64,000 bases of DNA. Source: Carposina sasakii. Taxonomy: Eukaryota; Arthropoda; Insecta; Lepidoptera; Carposinidae. This document shows, one piece after another, positions 11,690 through 47,600 of this stretch (position 1 is its first letter; every line of letters begins with the position of its first letter). The stretch covers positions 11,862,495-11,926,494 of the forward strand of contig CP053150.1 of NCBI GenBank assembly GCA_014607495.2, given 5' to 3'. The notes below the pieces were generated by a model, which was not told where the DNA came from, did not search any database, and saw only the letters and a program-made list of their open reading frames with translations. The position numbers were made by a program, and so were the translations under genes.

Positions 11690-11710
11690 CTGCGACAAAA
11701 AATACCATAT

Positions 11711-11815
11711 ACCCGATAGCTCAGTTGATTAGAGCGATGCACAGAATGCGAGAGGTCGTGAGTTCAAATCTCACTCGGGTGAATTTTTATTTTATTTTAA
11801 TATTTATAAAAAATA
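11711..11815 (+). mobile_element. tRNA-derived SINE immediately upstream of the dehydrogenase ATG
   Basis: tRNA-like body ACCCGATAGCTCAGTTGATT (box A-like) and GTGAGTTCAAATCTCAC (T arm, box B-like), closing with CTCGGGTG pairing to the 5' arm, then an AT-rich tail. Two related copies are at 43673 and 50361. The anticodon arm is degenerate, so a working tRNA gene is unlikely. Confidence 0.7.
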
Positions 11816-13922
11816 CCATAATTGTTCTTTGACTTTTTAAATTAAGATAATACTTATTAGAACTTTTTTTGCTATATACATGATACACATGATAAAAGTT
11901 TATTTAGTACCACCCCATTAGGTAAGTGTGTATATTATAATTAAATTATCGTTATGGCTACCTTTACGATGTGTGTTGTGCAGCCGGCTGACTCGAAACC
12001 ACTACACTTTATTTACAGCACCACGACCAATATATTTACTCACGGATTTTATCAGCTCACAACACTTTAATGAAGAGAAGTTTATACAGATAACATTCGA
12101 TAAAAAGTATTTTATTCAGTAGTTTTTTATCTCCATTTATTTCGGGAATCTCTATTTATCAGTATTGCAACATTAGTTGCAAGTTTTTACGTTGTCACTA
12201 CTATAGCATTTCCGCGGATTGCATAAGGGAGTGTGAATGAAACTGCATTTATCCTGCAAGAATGTTATGCACCTAAGTAGGTTGGTAATTATAGCTAATA
12301 GATACTCACATATCAAATTCATTACTAGGTAGCCTTCTGTGAACTGAAGTACCTAATGATAACAGGTCTGATTTTGTAGATTTGTGCAATAGATAATGCA
12401 TTATATATGTATATGTATAGGTAGGTTGGTATTATAGAAATTGGTAGTCTGTTTCATAGAATGCCTAACTCTTATGCCTGATTACAGACCTAACATTTTT
12501 TGTATGCAATAACATCGATAATGTCATGGAGGTAATAAAAATAGCGGAGGTAGCCTTCAAGAACAGACATCTGTTATGTAGAAATGGCGGCGGTCTGTCA
12601 TAATAGGGTTGCCCGCATTTATCTATGACGTGTAATTTACCCCATTAAAAAAATCCTTTAGATACCTGGATCTATTCTCAAGAAGAAAAAATAGTTAGTA
12701 ATTAATTATTTAAAAGTTCTCGTGTTACTTCACAAAACTTTTGTATAAATTACGATTTCTAAATTATAAAAAAAAGTGTAAAGAAAATCCTTTCCGGTTT
12801 AATGGCAGTTTAGAACCTAGGTGTAACCGTTAATAGATATTGGAAAGATTGAATATATTGCACTTAAATAAATATTTATATCGACGTAAATAGCAGTATG
12901 TACCTACTTTATTTACGCGAAATAAACGATTACAATCTTTTTCGTTTTATTTCGCGTACATAAAATTATATCTAGAGATATGTCTAGATATAATGAAATA
13001 AGTTTTTTAAGCAATAAGATTTATTTTCCAGAGTAAAACTTTCCATCAAGCGTTCGCCCACCGCCGGGCCCTACACCCTCCGCTGACCCTATATACTGCA
13101 AATCACACTAGACGTAGATGGCATCCGATCATGGTCATTTCTACACTGTCTTATTATTGTAATCCGTTCTTCCACGCGTTATTTGCAGATGGGAATCTGT
13201 AAAATTTATCATAAAATTTTACTGTGACTTTTTTTATGTCATTTTACTTTGACATAGAAATTCTTAACCTTTCCTATCATAAATACAGAATTTTTTTTTT
13301 GAGTTATAATTTTCAGTTAGTACTGATTTCCCTACTTCTGGGGTAATTTCCCATTGTTTAAATGACAACACGAACAACGTTTTCAATTTTTAAATGATTA
13401 ATAATTTTTATCTAAAAAGACTGCAATTGAGATAAATAATTACATTCTTGCCTATGAAATGCTATCCCTTCACTTTTATTGATGTAACTGCTATTGTTTC
13501 AACAGATTTTAATTACGCACGACGGCATTATTTATATTTTATTCCACTGCGAAAACGAACTTCACACATCAAACGTCAGTAGCTAAATGAGGTCGACTGT
13601 CATACTTTGAAAAACTGTCATATTAGAGGTGTCACACTTTTTGTTTAATAGGACTTTCTACGGTATTTTTTATTACCTCTATGGATAATGTATCTACGTA
13701 ACTAACACCATAGTGTGAAAATGAACTACTTGGTGAAATGCACTCCACCTACGTTCGTTAGGTACTTTACTCATGGTATTGGGCACGGTAGTAAATAAAC
13801 TAATAGATCCGACTCGAAGGACCAATGTATAAAAATTTTGAATTTCTCTAAGCACCTCTAGCACCAAGTTTTATTTTTTAAACTAACTTCTAATAGACAC
13901 ACATAGATTTTCAATAAGCAGA

Positions 13923-14038
13923 GGGGTAAGCACAAACCTCTCGATAGTCCGTAACGCTATCGTCAAACTGTCAAATCACATAGATTTTACTAGCGAGTCG
14001 CTAGCGTTACGCCGCGTAAAAAGGTACGTGCTTACCCC
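13923..14038. mobile_element. Foldback MITE with GGGGTAAGCAC ends, copy 1
   Basis: Ends GGGGTAAGCAC and GTGCTTACCCC; inner CCGTAACGCTATCG pairs with GTCGCTAGCGTTACG. Related copies at 16346-16459 and 47440-47552 differ considerably in the middle. Confidence 0.7.
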
Positions 14039-15408
14039 ACAGATAGTTTTGTGGATCCACGGTGTTCCTATGTCTGTGTCCAAGACACAACTTCTAACTG
14101 ATGTTGTGTTTCTCACTTGTTCAAGATATAGACAGCTTCAACTTTATTCACCAAATAGACCCACCATTGAAAAATCTTGCATTCGGAATGCTCTGCATTT
14201 AAAACCCCATTTATACACAGGGACAGCACTGACACCACATACACATATTGTCCGTTTCATACAATAGTTCCTATGCCTGATTTCTAACATTTTCTGGAAC
14301 TAACATTTTTTGTATACAGTGAAACAGAAAATGTGGTCATACACATAGTAACTAATAGCGCCATCATCCATCGGAACTAAACGCACTTTTAATAGATATA
14401 GTGCCGTAACCGTGTAGGCAGGTAATCGTGCAATAGACAACCATTAGACTATAGCTAGATAGTTAAAATTCATGATCATTCAAATAAATACTCACGTTGT
14501 AATTATGTTGTCTTTCATATTTTTTTAGACTTTCTCCTTCTGTTAGTTATGCAGTAGTTGCCAGTTCTAAGCACCGTCCAACAGCGCCACAGTAGTGGTT
14601 ATATTCTCTTTGGTAATGCGAACCACTGGTAGTATCCATCAGGGATTTGGTATCTCTCCTCTTATGTATTCATGATAGGTAACGTAGTATTTTGTGTTTG
14701 ACCAACTGTCATAATTTTAAGGCCAAGATGCGGGTGCGGCGTTGGCTACCAGCCGACGCGACGGGTCAAGATACACATTTAACACGCCGAAAATGTATGA
14801 CGCGTGTTATCGCGTGGGGTGTTAAGTGTGTCATGGACCATTTAAAATGTCCCTATGTCTCTCTCACGCACCACGGATGTCATAATAGATTGTGCGAGCC
14901 TGACTACAAATGCCTTCTATTTCTTTCCAATAAACAGGGTGTAACAGAAGTGCATTTAGGAGTCGTATTTTACTAGAGTTAATAGGGGAGGGAGATACTA
15001 ATAAAGGAACCTGCTTCTTTTGAGCACAATCGCTTATATGCTTACTTAAACTTTGAAGACTTTGGTAAAACAATACAACTAAAATATCAGATCACATTTA
15101 TTATATAAATTACAAGATACTTTGTACCTTCATAATAATATTATTAAATATTGTTGTGAATGATTTAATTTTATATCATGATTTTTAAACGAATTATGAA
15201 TTACATTCAAAATATAAAAATAATTTTACATATTACTTACATAAAATAATATACCTATCTCACTATGTATTCTTTAACGATAATAATAATTGATTGTTAT
15301 AAAACTCCAATATGGCGACCTATTTAAACAAACATAATTTCATAAGTGGGCCAACATAACGTCTTATAAATGTGTATTTCGTGAAATAATTACAAATTAT
15401 TACTTATA

Positions 15409-15677
15409 CAGGGTGTAACAGAAAGGGTATGTTAAGAGAAAAGCTATGTAAATAGCCCACTAAAAGGAACCTACCCACCAAATTTCAGACTCAAAATCAT
15501 GTTATTATTTTTTAAGATTGTATGAACATTCCTGAGTTGTGTAATAGTAATAGGAATTCTCCATACTATCTGAAAAAATAAACATGTGAATTTGAGTCTG
15601 AAATTTAATGGGTAGGTTCCTTTTAATGGGCTATTTACATAGCTTTTCGTTTAACATACCCCTTTTGTTACACCCTG
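15409..15677. mobile_element. MITE with TIR CAGGGTGTAACA, full-length copy
   Basis: TA-flanked CAGGGTGTAACAGAAAGGG pairs with CCCCTTTTGTTACACCCTG. Same family as 9923-10176. Confidence 0.8.
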
Positions 15678-16345
15678 TATATTTCATATTATCTATATCA
15701 TATAAAGTTGTGGTAAAAATGTCAACATACCACTATTTTTGGCCTCTTAAAAAAACTGTAAACACAAATTCAACAACATGTAAATATTCAGTATGAGGTA
15801 GACAGGGAATAGCGTTCAATGAATACCTATTGTCCAAATCTATAACAATGAACAGTCAACAAATGCACAAACTTAACCTTTGCATAGCCTCCTATACGTT
15901 TTTATGCTAATCTATATTTGAATTTAAATTTGATTCTATTAACCATTATTTTTTAACAGTGACAAAATAGTTTTTATATATCGAAAGAAAGCTGATATAG
16001 GATAAAGATACATTTTTAACATTAAGACAGCCCTTTAGAGATTCTTTGTCGATTTAGTTAAACTAGTGGTCCAAGAGTGGTCAAAATTCGACCGCATTTC
16101 AATTATGTCAAATATATAAAATTTTATGTCTCTGCACAAAATATAAGTGTTCAGAAAAACCAGTAATGGTTTATGTAAACACTGTTGGCACGAACTATTG
16201 TGAGTTATGTAGAAATAAATAAATAAAATAAAAAATAAAAACGAATATCGAAAACATACTACCTATTGGTGTGTGTGTTCCTAGCGCGGATTAGTCTTAT
16301 TTACGTCTTTCTGGGGACCGATTGGAGTGAAACGTATGTGGGGGG

Positions 16346-16459
16346 GGGGAGGTAAGCATCACCATTTTTACACTCCATAACGCTATCGACTCACAAGCAA
16401 AATACATAAGATTTAACAATGTGACCATAGCTTTACCTAAAGAGGATCGTGCTTACCCC
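16346..16459. mobile_element. Foldback MITE with GTAAGCAY ends, copy 2
   Basis: GAGGTAAGCATCACC at the left and TCGTGCTTACCCC at the right, with the CATAACGCTATCGACT core shared with 13923 and 47440. Confidence 0.55.
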
Positions 16460-16724
16460 ACTGCACAAAAAAAGAAAAATATTTACCAAATATCGCAGGA
16501 ATCTTGCCACAACGGGTCAGAGGAGTTAGATTTGAAAAGAAGGGGTCCGGACCGCAACTACTTTATTACATAATTTATTTATGTACAACTGTTACGAAAT
16601 GGATACAAGAAAGCACGGAGATCAAAATAGGAACAGCCTAAGGTTACAATCGCCAAATGTAAAACATACGACACTCATTATATAAAATCGACATGATTAT
16701 ATCATATCTAAAACTTATATAGGG

Positions 16725-16869
16725 GCGATTCTGGCAGTCACACTTAAACCTAAACCTAATCTTAGTCAGGTCTATCTCTGTCCGTTCTTAACATAAATGG
16801 CTGAGAGAGAAAAGGACAGGTAGGACTAAATTTATGTTTAGGTTTAAGTGTGACTGCCGGAATCGACCA
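16725..16869. mobile_element. Foldback MITE, TIR CGATTCTGGCAGTCACAC, copy 2
   Basis: Same family as 8909-9033; this copy is longer in the middle (CTTAGTCAGGTCTATCTC). Confidence 0.75.
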
Positions 16870-17402
16870 TAATAACAACATATTAAAAAAAAATGCTAAA
16901 AATATCAAAATGAATATAGAAATGAAAGGCCCAGCCTTGATTGTGATGAATATACCTAAAGTACAATGTGTCATAGTCGACCGTCGCACACTTGTGTAAA
17001 ATTTCCAATATTGGTCAATATTTTGTCATATACAAAAAGGTTGCTACTAGTTCCGTCACTTGGAATTCAAGAAATCTGGAAAGTGCGAGTAAGACTCGCG
17101 CACGAAGGGTTCTGTAGCATTAACTATAAAAAATTGTATGGTAAACAACAATAACCTCCGTAAATAACGATATAGGTAATGTGAAAATAAGTTTGTTACC
17201 TCTTCACGCTTTCTTCTTGAAATGAAGCATACCTATAGTCTGGAGTATGGAGAAGAACATACTGTACCACGGACGAAGTCGTGGGCAACAGCTAGTCTGT
17301 CATAGCAATGAACATAATTCTCAAGTGACGCTGCTAATAGTAACAAAGATCCCGCTTCAAATGTGTAACAAAAGTGTGCAAAGATCTGTCCTGTTAACCA
17401 AT

Positions 17403-40368
<22,966 letters not shown>

Positions 40369-41035
40369 CTACAGGAAAAGCATACATTTATGTTGAGGGA
40401 AAATCCACATGTACAGGAAAATATTGAATATAGGAAAATGAATAACCTAAGTGCATACAAAGTAGACACATAAATGTAGCTACAGCTGTTATTTGAAGTG
40501 CTTATAACTAAGTCGCGAATCGCACTCGCGATGTAACTGAAAGAATAGGTAAGAGTGAAATTACACATCTATTATACTTTCTATGATCGCAAGCAAAGGT
40601 TAGTTTGGAACCGGTTATTCACGTCCTGCTGCCAGCACTTGCTAGTAATAGAAATTACGGCATTACATTAATTCATTACTGATGGCAAATATCAGTATTT
40701 CTGCCTGAAGAAAGGAATGTAAGTAATCGCTTTGCGGTGAAATTGAGTATGGTAATTACATCATACAATTGCATGCTTAAATTACATGAGTAATTTGATT
40801 GAATTTAAACCTATGCTATTACTTACGTTAATTTGTGTATGTGATGTACTGGTCAATCCGTGCTGCTGTTCTATTTATAATCACACACACCGGCCGCTAC
40901 CCACGACAGTGCACAAACTTAAAATGGAAAATTGCTTTTCCCACGTTTTTTTATATCACACGCGAAGTTGCGAAATGTCAATGTCAATTTGACAGTTTCG
41001 CAAAGAAAGGGGAGGAGTTTAGTTTTTTTGTTTAG

Positions 41036-41462
41036 TTTATCCCGAAGGAAAGGCAAAGGGAACTAAGCCCATACAACCATTGTCTCTAGTTAATGATTTC
41101 TGAATGGAAACGTCGGGAAAATTCAAGAACAAGTGTAAAATGTCAAAATTAAAAAATGCAGAAACAACTTACATGCGCCCATGAAGAGATGACGGCTAAA
41201 GTTTCATGCTTATGTATAAAACCATGAACGCACGTCGCACAAGTAATCAAAATATAACTTATCTACCAGAAAACATCACTTTACGGAAATGCAAGCCATT
41301 TACAAATAATTTTTGATTTTCAAGAAAATTAAGACCCTTCCAGCTTTTCCCGCCGAATCTAGAAAGAGTCACGAATGGGTGTAAAAGGGAGGAGTTTAGG
41401 GAGGATCTCATAGAGGAGAATGGAGATACCAAATCCCTGCTAGATACCAAATCCCTGGATCT
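41036..41462 (+). repeat. Interspersed repeat with TTTATCCCGAAGGAAAGG end
   Basis: Shares TTTATCCCGAAGGAAAGGCA, AACTTATCTACCAGAAAACA and CAGCTTTTCCCGCCGAATC with 48582-48986; fragments at 622-757 and 14640-14666. Ends near a duplicated ATACCAAATCCCTG. Confidence 0.7.
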
Positions 41463-41560
41463 ACAGAATTATTTATAATTCTGTAGTTGGCTTATAAGCC
41501 ACGTTCCAACGGTTAAGAATTGTTATTCCCAGTTGTCGCCCAAGCACATCACTATCTTAT

Positions 41561-41571
41561 TTTCGCGCCAA
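41561..41571 (+). promoter_or_regulatory. E2F-like site upstream of AND-1
   Basis: TTTCGCGCCAA is a near-consensus E2F/DP site 88 bp upstream of the AND-1 ATG, fitting an S-phase gene. A second E2F-like motif, TTTTCCCGCC, is at 41345-41354 inside the repeat. Confidence 0.55.
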
Positions 41572-41658
41572 TTCTCAAATGACGTTTTGATTTTGTTTTG
41601 ATTAATAATTTTCTTTTATATTTACTTTATTGTAGATTTCACATTATTACCTGATTTT

Positions 41659-44600
41659 ATGAAAATGAAAATCGATAGTAAACCTTTACGATATGCTCAT
41701 GCAGAAGGGCACACTGATGTGTGCTATACGGAAGATGGACAGTAAGTTAGTTTTACTTTGTAGGTTAATTTCTTCGAGATCCATAAAATCATTTACTTTT
41801 GCGTATTTACAGGCATATTATTACATGTGGTCATGATGGTGATGTTCGAATATGGATGGATATTGAAGACGATGACCCAAACTCTCATTGTGTAGGAGAA
41901 AGTGCTGTGGCAGTATGTTTTAAAGATAAGAGGCTCTACGTCGCCACCGATAATCATGCAGTACAAGCATATACATTTCCAGCCTTTGATAAAGATGGTA
42001 TTGTTACAAGGTTTACTGCTCCAGTCACACAAATTATGTCTTCCAGTAAAATTGATGTAAGTCTGGTTTCCAAGTTTAAACTTTTTAATGAACTTGGCTG
42101 GTTATATTCATAGTTTTATCTTTATTTCTAGGCACTGGGATGTACTTCTGAGAATATGGAAGCAAGGATATGTAGCTTGGAAGGTGGGGCTCCATTGTTT
42201 GTTATGGCAGAACACAAAGGTCCAGTACTCAGCATAGCAATCTGCCCACAAATGAAGTATGCCAGCACTGCCTGTGGAGATGGAATTTTAAGAATATGGG
42301 ACATAGATACACAGAAAATTGTTAAAGAGATACCATGTATACCAAAAGTAAACACCTTTTTTGCAGCTAAAGTTATTGGTGAGTAGATAGGATTTTTTTA
42401 GTAAACATCATGTGATAATTAAGGTTTGTCACCTAATGCATGAATGTTGATTATGGTTTTTTATTTACTGGGTAAATATTAATTATTTATTTATTGTGTA
42501 CATATTGCTTTGTGCTTAAACAGGTAAAATTTTAATGAATAAATAGTACCTGCTAACTGGATTACTTTTTATACCTTGAAAATCTCATTGCATTGTCACA
42601 ACTTAGATTTTATCTACATATTATTATCATAGATAGATATAAATATAGATCATAATTTTTGTCCCTGTGGTGGAAAACTTTGTGGTGAAGCAATGCCAGT
42701 TTGTAAGTTTTTTAGGGTTCCATACCTCAAAAGGTAAAAATGGAACCCTTATAGGATCACTTTGTTGTCTGTCCGTCTGCCTGTCTGTCAAGACCCTTCT
42801 TCTCAGGAATGTGTGAAGGTATCAAACTGAAATTTATATCAAATACTCAGATCTACTGTCCCTTAGAGCTGTGAAAAAATAAAACTTCTAAGCCAAGGCA
42901 ATCAAAAGATACAGCTGTGTATCCCACAAAATTTCAAACTTTCACAAGGGAATCAAAACCTATGGGTACTTCCCATGAAGTCTTGAAATTTTGTACGAAG
43001 CAACAACGTATAGCACAGATAAATGAATAATTGCATAACCTATTTTTTTTAGTTACATCATATAATAAAACAGGTTTGTACGGAACCCTTAGTGTGCGAG
43101 TCAGACTCGGACTTTGCAGGTTTTTTTTATGATAATTTTGTGTTCCAGGTAGAATGGAGTTTGAGCCCACAGAGGGTAAGCACTTGGCGTACCCTAATAA
43201 CAGAGAGATCACTGTTCTGGAATGTGACACTTGGAGCCAAAGAATGACTTTTACACATTCCTCAGTGAGTTTTTGTAACATACATATACACTCATAACCC
43301 CCTAAGAAGTTGAACAGAAGTGTGAAACACCCACTTTTAACAAATTAGCCTATTAAGTCCCATGTAGTAAGCCTGTGAGCTTACTGCAACTGTTTTTATA
43401 AACTATACCAATTACTACTAACTGAACTTGCACATCTCAACTATACCCTCAAAATTGGTCAGAAGTGGCACCATGTGGTTCTATTGGCCCTTGGTGCTCT
43501 GCCTACCCCGTAAGGGATAAAGGCGTGTTTATATGTATGTATACCAATTTCCCATTGGTCATATCATGACATTGATTACATTAGAGTAAACCTAGAGTTT
43601 ATAAAAATAGTTACTTAATGGTGCTAGTTACTATATGTATGGCTAAATTATATCTTATTAAAATATTAATAAAGAAAATGAAAAAAATTCTTCACCTGAG
43701 TGGGAATCGAACCCACGACCACTGCCGTGCCAGCCTCTATATCTGTTACTGCATACAAAAAATGTTTGCTCCGAAATCATGCATGACAGGTATTCTATGA
43801 AGCAGACTATCAGTTGAGACTTCCCCTGTAAATAGACTATAGAATTATTAAAAACTATTCTTATCAACTTAAAAATGATGCCTCACTGAGGGCTTAGTGC
43901 GAGTTTTCACTTTGCCCCTGATTGCGTAAACGTAAACTATTCGAGCAAGCACGTCATGCCGTTGTTCTCACTTTCTTTACATCACATCATCATGCCATAA
44001 TGTGGTTGGTTGGCTGTTTAACGTTTACGCGATCGAGTTTGAAGTGAAAACTCGCACTACGCCCTCTGGTGTGGTCTTTGATCTACACAAAAAGGAGAGT
44101 GTGATTTATACATTTAGGTACTCAAAATTCAATCATACTTAACCAAAAAAATAACTTAGGGTAAAGATACACAGACTGCAAGTCAACTGAAAAATTGCAG
44201 CAACTGCATCGGAACTGCAATTTTGCAGTCAACTTGCATTTGAATTGTGGTCCGTGTCTTTTTACCCTTAGAACAGATATGATAATACTATAGCCCTCAG
44301 TCACTTCCATCCTAAGTGCCCTCAAGGAATACCACTAAGAATATAAGTACTTGCAACATCCATCAGTATTTTACAGCAAAGAGTACATACATGGCAAAAT
44401 TGCTTCCTTTCAGATAAAATGTGCGATATCCCAGTGTAAGTACTCCCCGTGTGGTCAATACCTGGCCGGTAGCACCATAGCAGGACAGATTGCGGTGTGG
44501 GAGGTGCAGACTGGCACATGTATGGGTATCATAGACCATCCCACTTCACATAACGTGTCGTCTATGGCTTGGAATCCCAAAGGTAGTGATTTAGTATGCT

Positions 44601-47600
44601 TATTTAACTATTGTTTAATTATTATTGTCATGTTGAGACTTTACAGCTGTATTGTCTTGTATCTTTCTGCCCATATCCCATCATTGGGTCAGCGAAATAC
44701 GGTTCCGAACACATATTTTGTGAAGTAAACACATATTTTGTAATAAAAAACACATTTTATTATAAACTATCTGACCCGCCCCCTGATTACATAAAAGCAA
44801 TAGCAAAGCCGAAGCAAAGCGATAGCGAAAATTCTACAATATTCGCCTTGAAATGTCAAAGTTCCCTTGAAATTCGTTTTACATAATAAGAATTTGACAA
44901 GCAATCAGCGATTATTGTACAATTTTCGCTATCGCTTTGCTTTTGCTAGTTAGGTAATAAGGGGGCCGGCAATCTTCGTACCGCCTTATTTTGTAGCCCA
45001 CGACATCGTTCGCGTGAGAGGACATTGCATCCGTGCGAATTCAGGACGGGTCCCTAGTCATACATAAACCTTCCTCTTGAATCACCAAATACCGCATCAA
45101 AATCCATTGCGTAATCTTAAAGATTAAGCATATATTGGGACAGACAGCGGGAAGCGACATTGTTTTATATAATATGTAGTGAAAAACACATATTTTGCTA
45201 TTAAAAACGCATATTTTGCATGAACATATAAAGAATAACGGACAGAGTGTTGTCACTACACGGAGGAAGCATTCATAGTAAGCTCGGTAACGTAGTAGGG
45301 ATGTGTATTGACTCGTTGTCCACCCACACATAGAAACCATAGTAAGCTCGGCGCCTACCAGAAAATCCGCCCACATACACAACGCGCCGCCTTTACGGTT
45401 CTTCAACCTGTGCGGTGACAGCATTACTTCCGTTGTTCTTTGTACATTCATGATATTTTGTTAAAGATAACGGAGTGTTGGCGTATTGTGATGTAGCGGG
45501 TCAGCTCGGCACATTGGTGAACTGCTACGGTACAGACAGCAGCAAGTCTGGAGATGCGGACGATATTGAAATGGTTGAGAAAGCTGATGGTAAATATTTT
45601 CTAAAATTTTAATGCAACAATAAGGCGACAATCGCCTGGCGATTATCATACTACCGCGCCCCTCGTAGTGCGAGGCTGCAGATTTTAAAATTGTATGCCA
45701 GTGTCTGTAATATTCTGTAATATAAAAATAACAGCTTTTTACTAATTATAGAACCTATACCAAAATAGCATTTTATACAAATTTTGTCTGTCTGTTTCGG
45801 CTAATCTCTGAAACGAATGGACCGAATTTAACGGAACTTTCACTGGCTGATGTAATAAGCAGTAAGTTAGGCTTACTCTTATTCCCGAAATTCCCACGAA
45901 ATAACGGGAATTCTCAAGTATATGTAGACACTGCTATAGTCCGCTTTTAGAATTTCCATTAATAATACTTATTCTATTTCAGATAACGATGATCTCATAG
46001 ATAACTTGATAGAGAATTACGAGAGCGACGATGACAACGGCATATCGCTGGAAAAGTTGAAGAACGAGACCCTCGGCATCCATCATGAGGACGAGGACTC
46101 CCGACCTGCCTCCAGACAGGTGCCCGCCGCGCCTGCTAATGTGCCTCCACAGCCTCCCTTGCAACCTTCGGCTACCCCAAAAACATTACAGCATAGGTAA
46201 CTATTTATTCGTCTTCAGCCTATCGCAGTCGACTGCTGGACGTAGGCCTCCCCCAGGGCATACCACAAGGCTACTGCCACAGGGGGGTTTTGCCCAGTTA
46301 CCACGCTGAGCAGGCTGGTGACCACAGTGTGATTTTTGGACTATGTTGTCAACACGGGAGGCGCTGCTGCCCACCTCCCGGAAACCCTTAATCGCCTCGT
46401 ACAAAACCCACGGACAGACATGAGGTGGTATAAACTCTACTCTGCCGGCACCACGCGGCTATTTATATGTAGGTGCAATGGTGTCCCACAGCTGTGCAAA
46501 GTATTTTGAGTACACACGTTTCGGTTCTTTCGAGAGTTAAAAGAACGTATCGTCCTAACCCTATCACTAAGGTATAGGCCTCAAGCTGACCACAATCCGT
46601 AACTATCGATTTCTTGGTCGGCAGTGATAGAATAATGCTGTAGACACTTCTTAAGATTTAGTATTAGCCGCGACTTCTCCGCGTAGACTGTTATGTTTAT
46701 CCATTTAGGCTATTTTTTTTAACAAACTTTGTATATGGCAGTTTTTTATAACTAATCAAAAAATTTAAAGTAAGTCTCAAGATTCTTAGATATAACCTCC
46801 ATACACACTTTCAACCCCTTATATCACTTTTTCGCATTGAGAAGTAGGCTATGTCCATCCTCAGGCTCTAAACTATTTCGGTACTAAATTTAATTTAAAT
46901 TGGTTCAGTAAATTTGGCGTGAAAGCGTGACGGACCGACAGAGTTACTTTCGCATTTATATTATTAACGATTTATTTTCTATTTGAGGTACATGTGCTGG
47001 AACGACATTGGAATAGTCCGTTGTCATACACAAGATAATGGAGAGTCCAGTATAGACGTGGAGTTTCATGACACGAATGTGCATCACGGGATACATCTGA
47101 ATAACTACCTCAATCACACCATGGCTAGTTTGTCCAGTTCTGTGCTAGCATTGGCTTGTGAAACACCCAGGTAAACTATCTTTAAGCATTTTTAGACGAA
47201 ACAGGCAAAGTAACATAGGTAAATCGGGTAATCCTAGCGCGTGTTAAACGTATTTACCCATTCACCAACAAAACCATAATCGGTAGGTTTTGCACATGCA
47301 AATTTTTACAATGTTCAAAAGCAAAAATCATGTTAGAAATGTTGGAAACGCTGTCAAATGGACACAACCTAACCAAATCTAAACGATCCGTTGAAAAATA
47401 AATACGTTGTCATGAAGTGTGATAGCGCTCCTCCTCCTGTGGGACAAGCACAAACCTATCGAATGTCCGTAACGCTATCGTCAAATTGTCAAATCTTAAG
47501 GATTTTGCTTACGAGTCGATAGCGTTACCGAAAAAAGTTCGTGCTTAACCCTCCGTTCTATTTAGCCGTATGTTGTTACAGTAAGTTGGTGTGCATTTCG

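Larger units (their letters stand above)
12000..17402. other. Intergenic region without a detectable gene
   Basis: Lies between the 5' end of the dehydrogenase gene and the 3' end of cystathionine gamma-lyase. Contents seen: a 38-bp block shared inverted with the 55-kb region (about 13053-13091); foldback MITEs at 13923-14038 and 16346-16459; a repeat at 14215-14390 inverted relative to 366-530; a short foldback at 14768-14853 shared with the AND-1 3' end; the MITE at 15409-15677; the foldback at 16725-16869; and a fragment at 17076-17134 of the repeat at 42706-43128. Nothing else convincing was found. Confidence 0.55.
40369..41658. promoter_or_regulatory. Shared upstream region of CTH and AND-1
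   Basis: The two start codons are 1.29 kb apart on opposite strands, so this holds both promoters. It contains a repeat (41036-41462) and two E2F-like motifs (41345-41354 and 41561-41571). No TATA box is evident; transcription starts cannot be placed. Confidence 0.6.

Noticed and set aside
14028..14267. 79-codon open frame downstream of a MITE
   Set aside because: It overlaps a MITE end and the repeat shared with 366-530; no domain or splice support.
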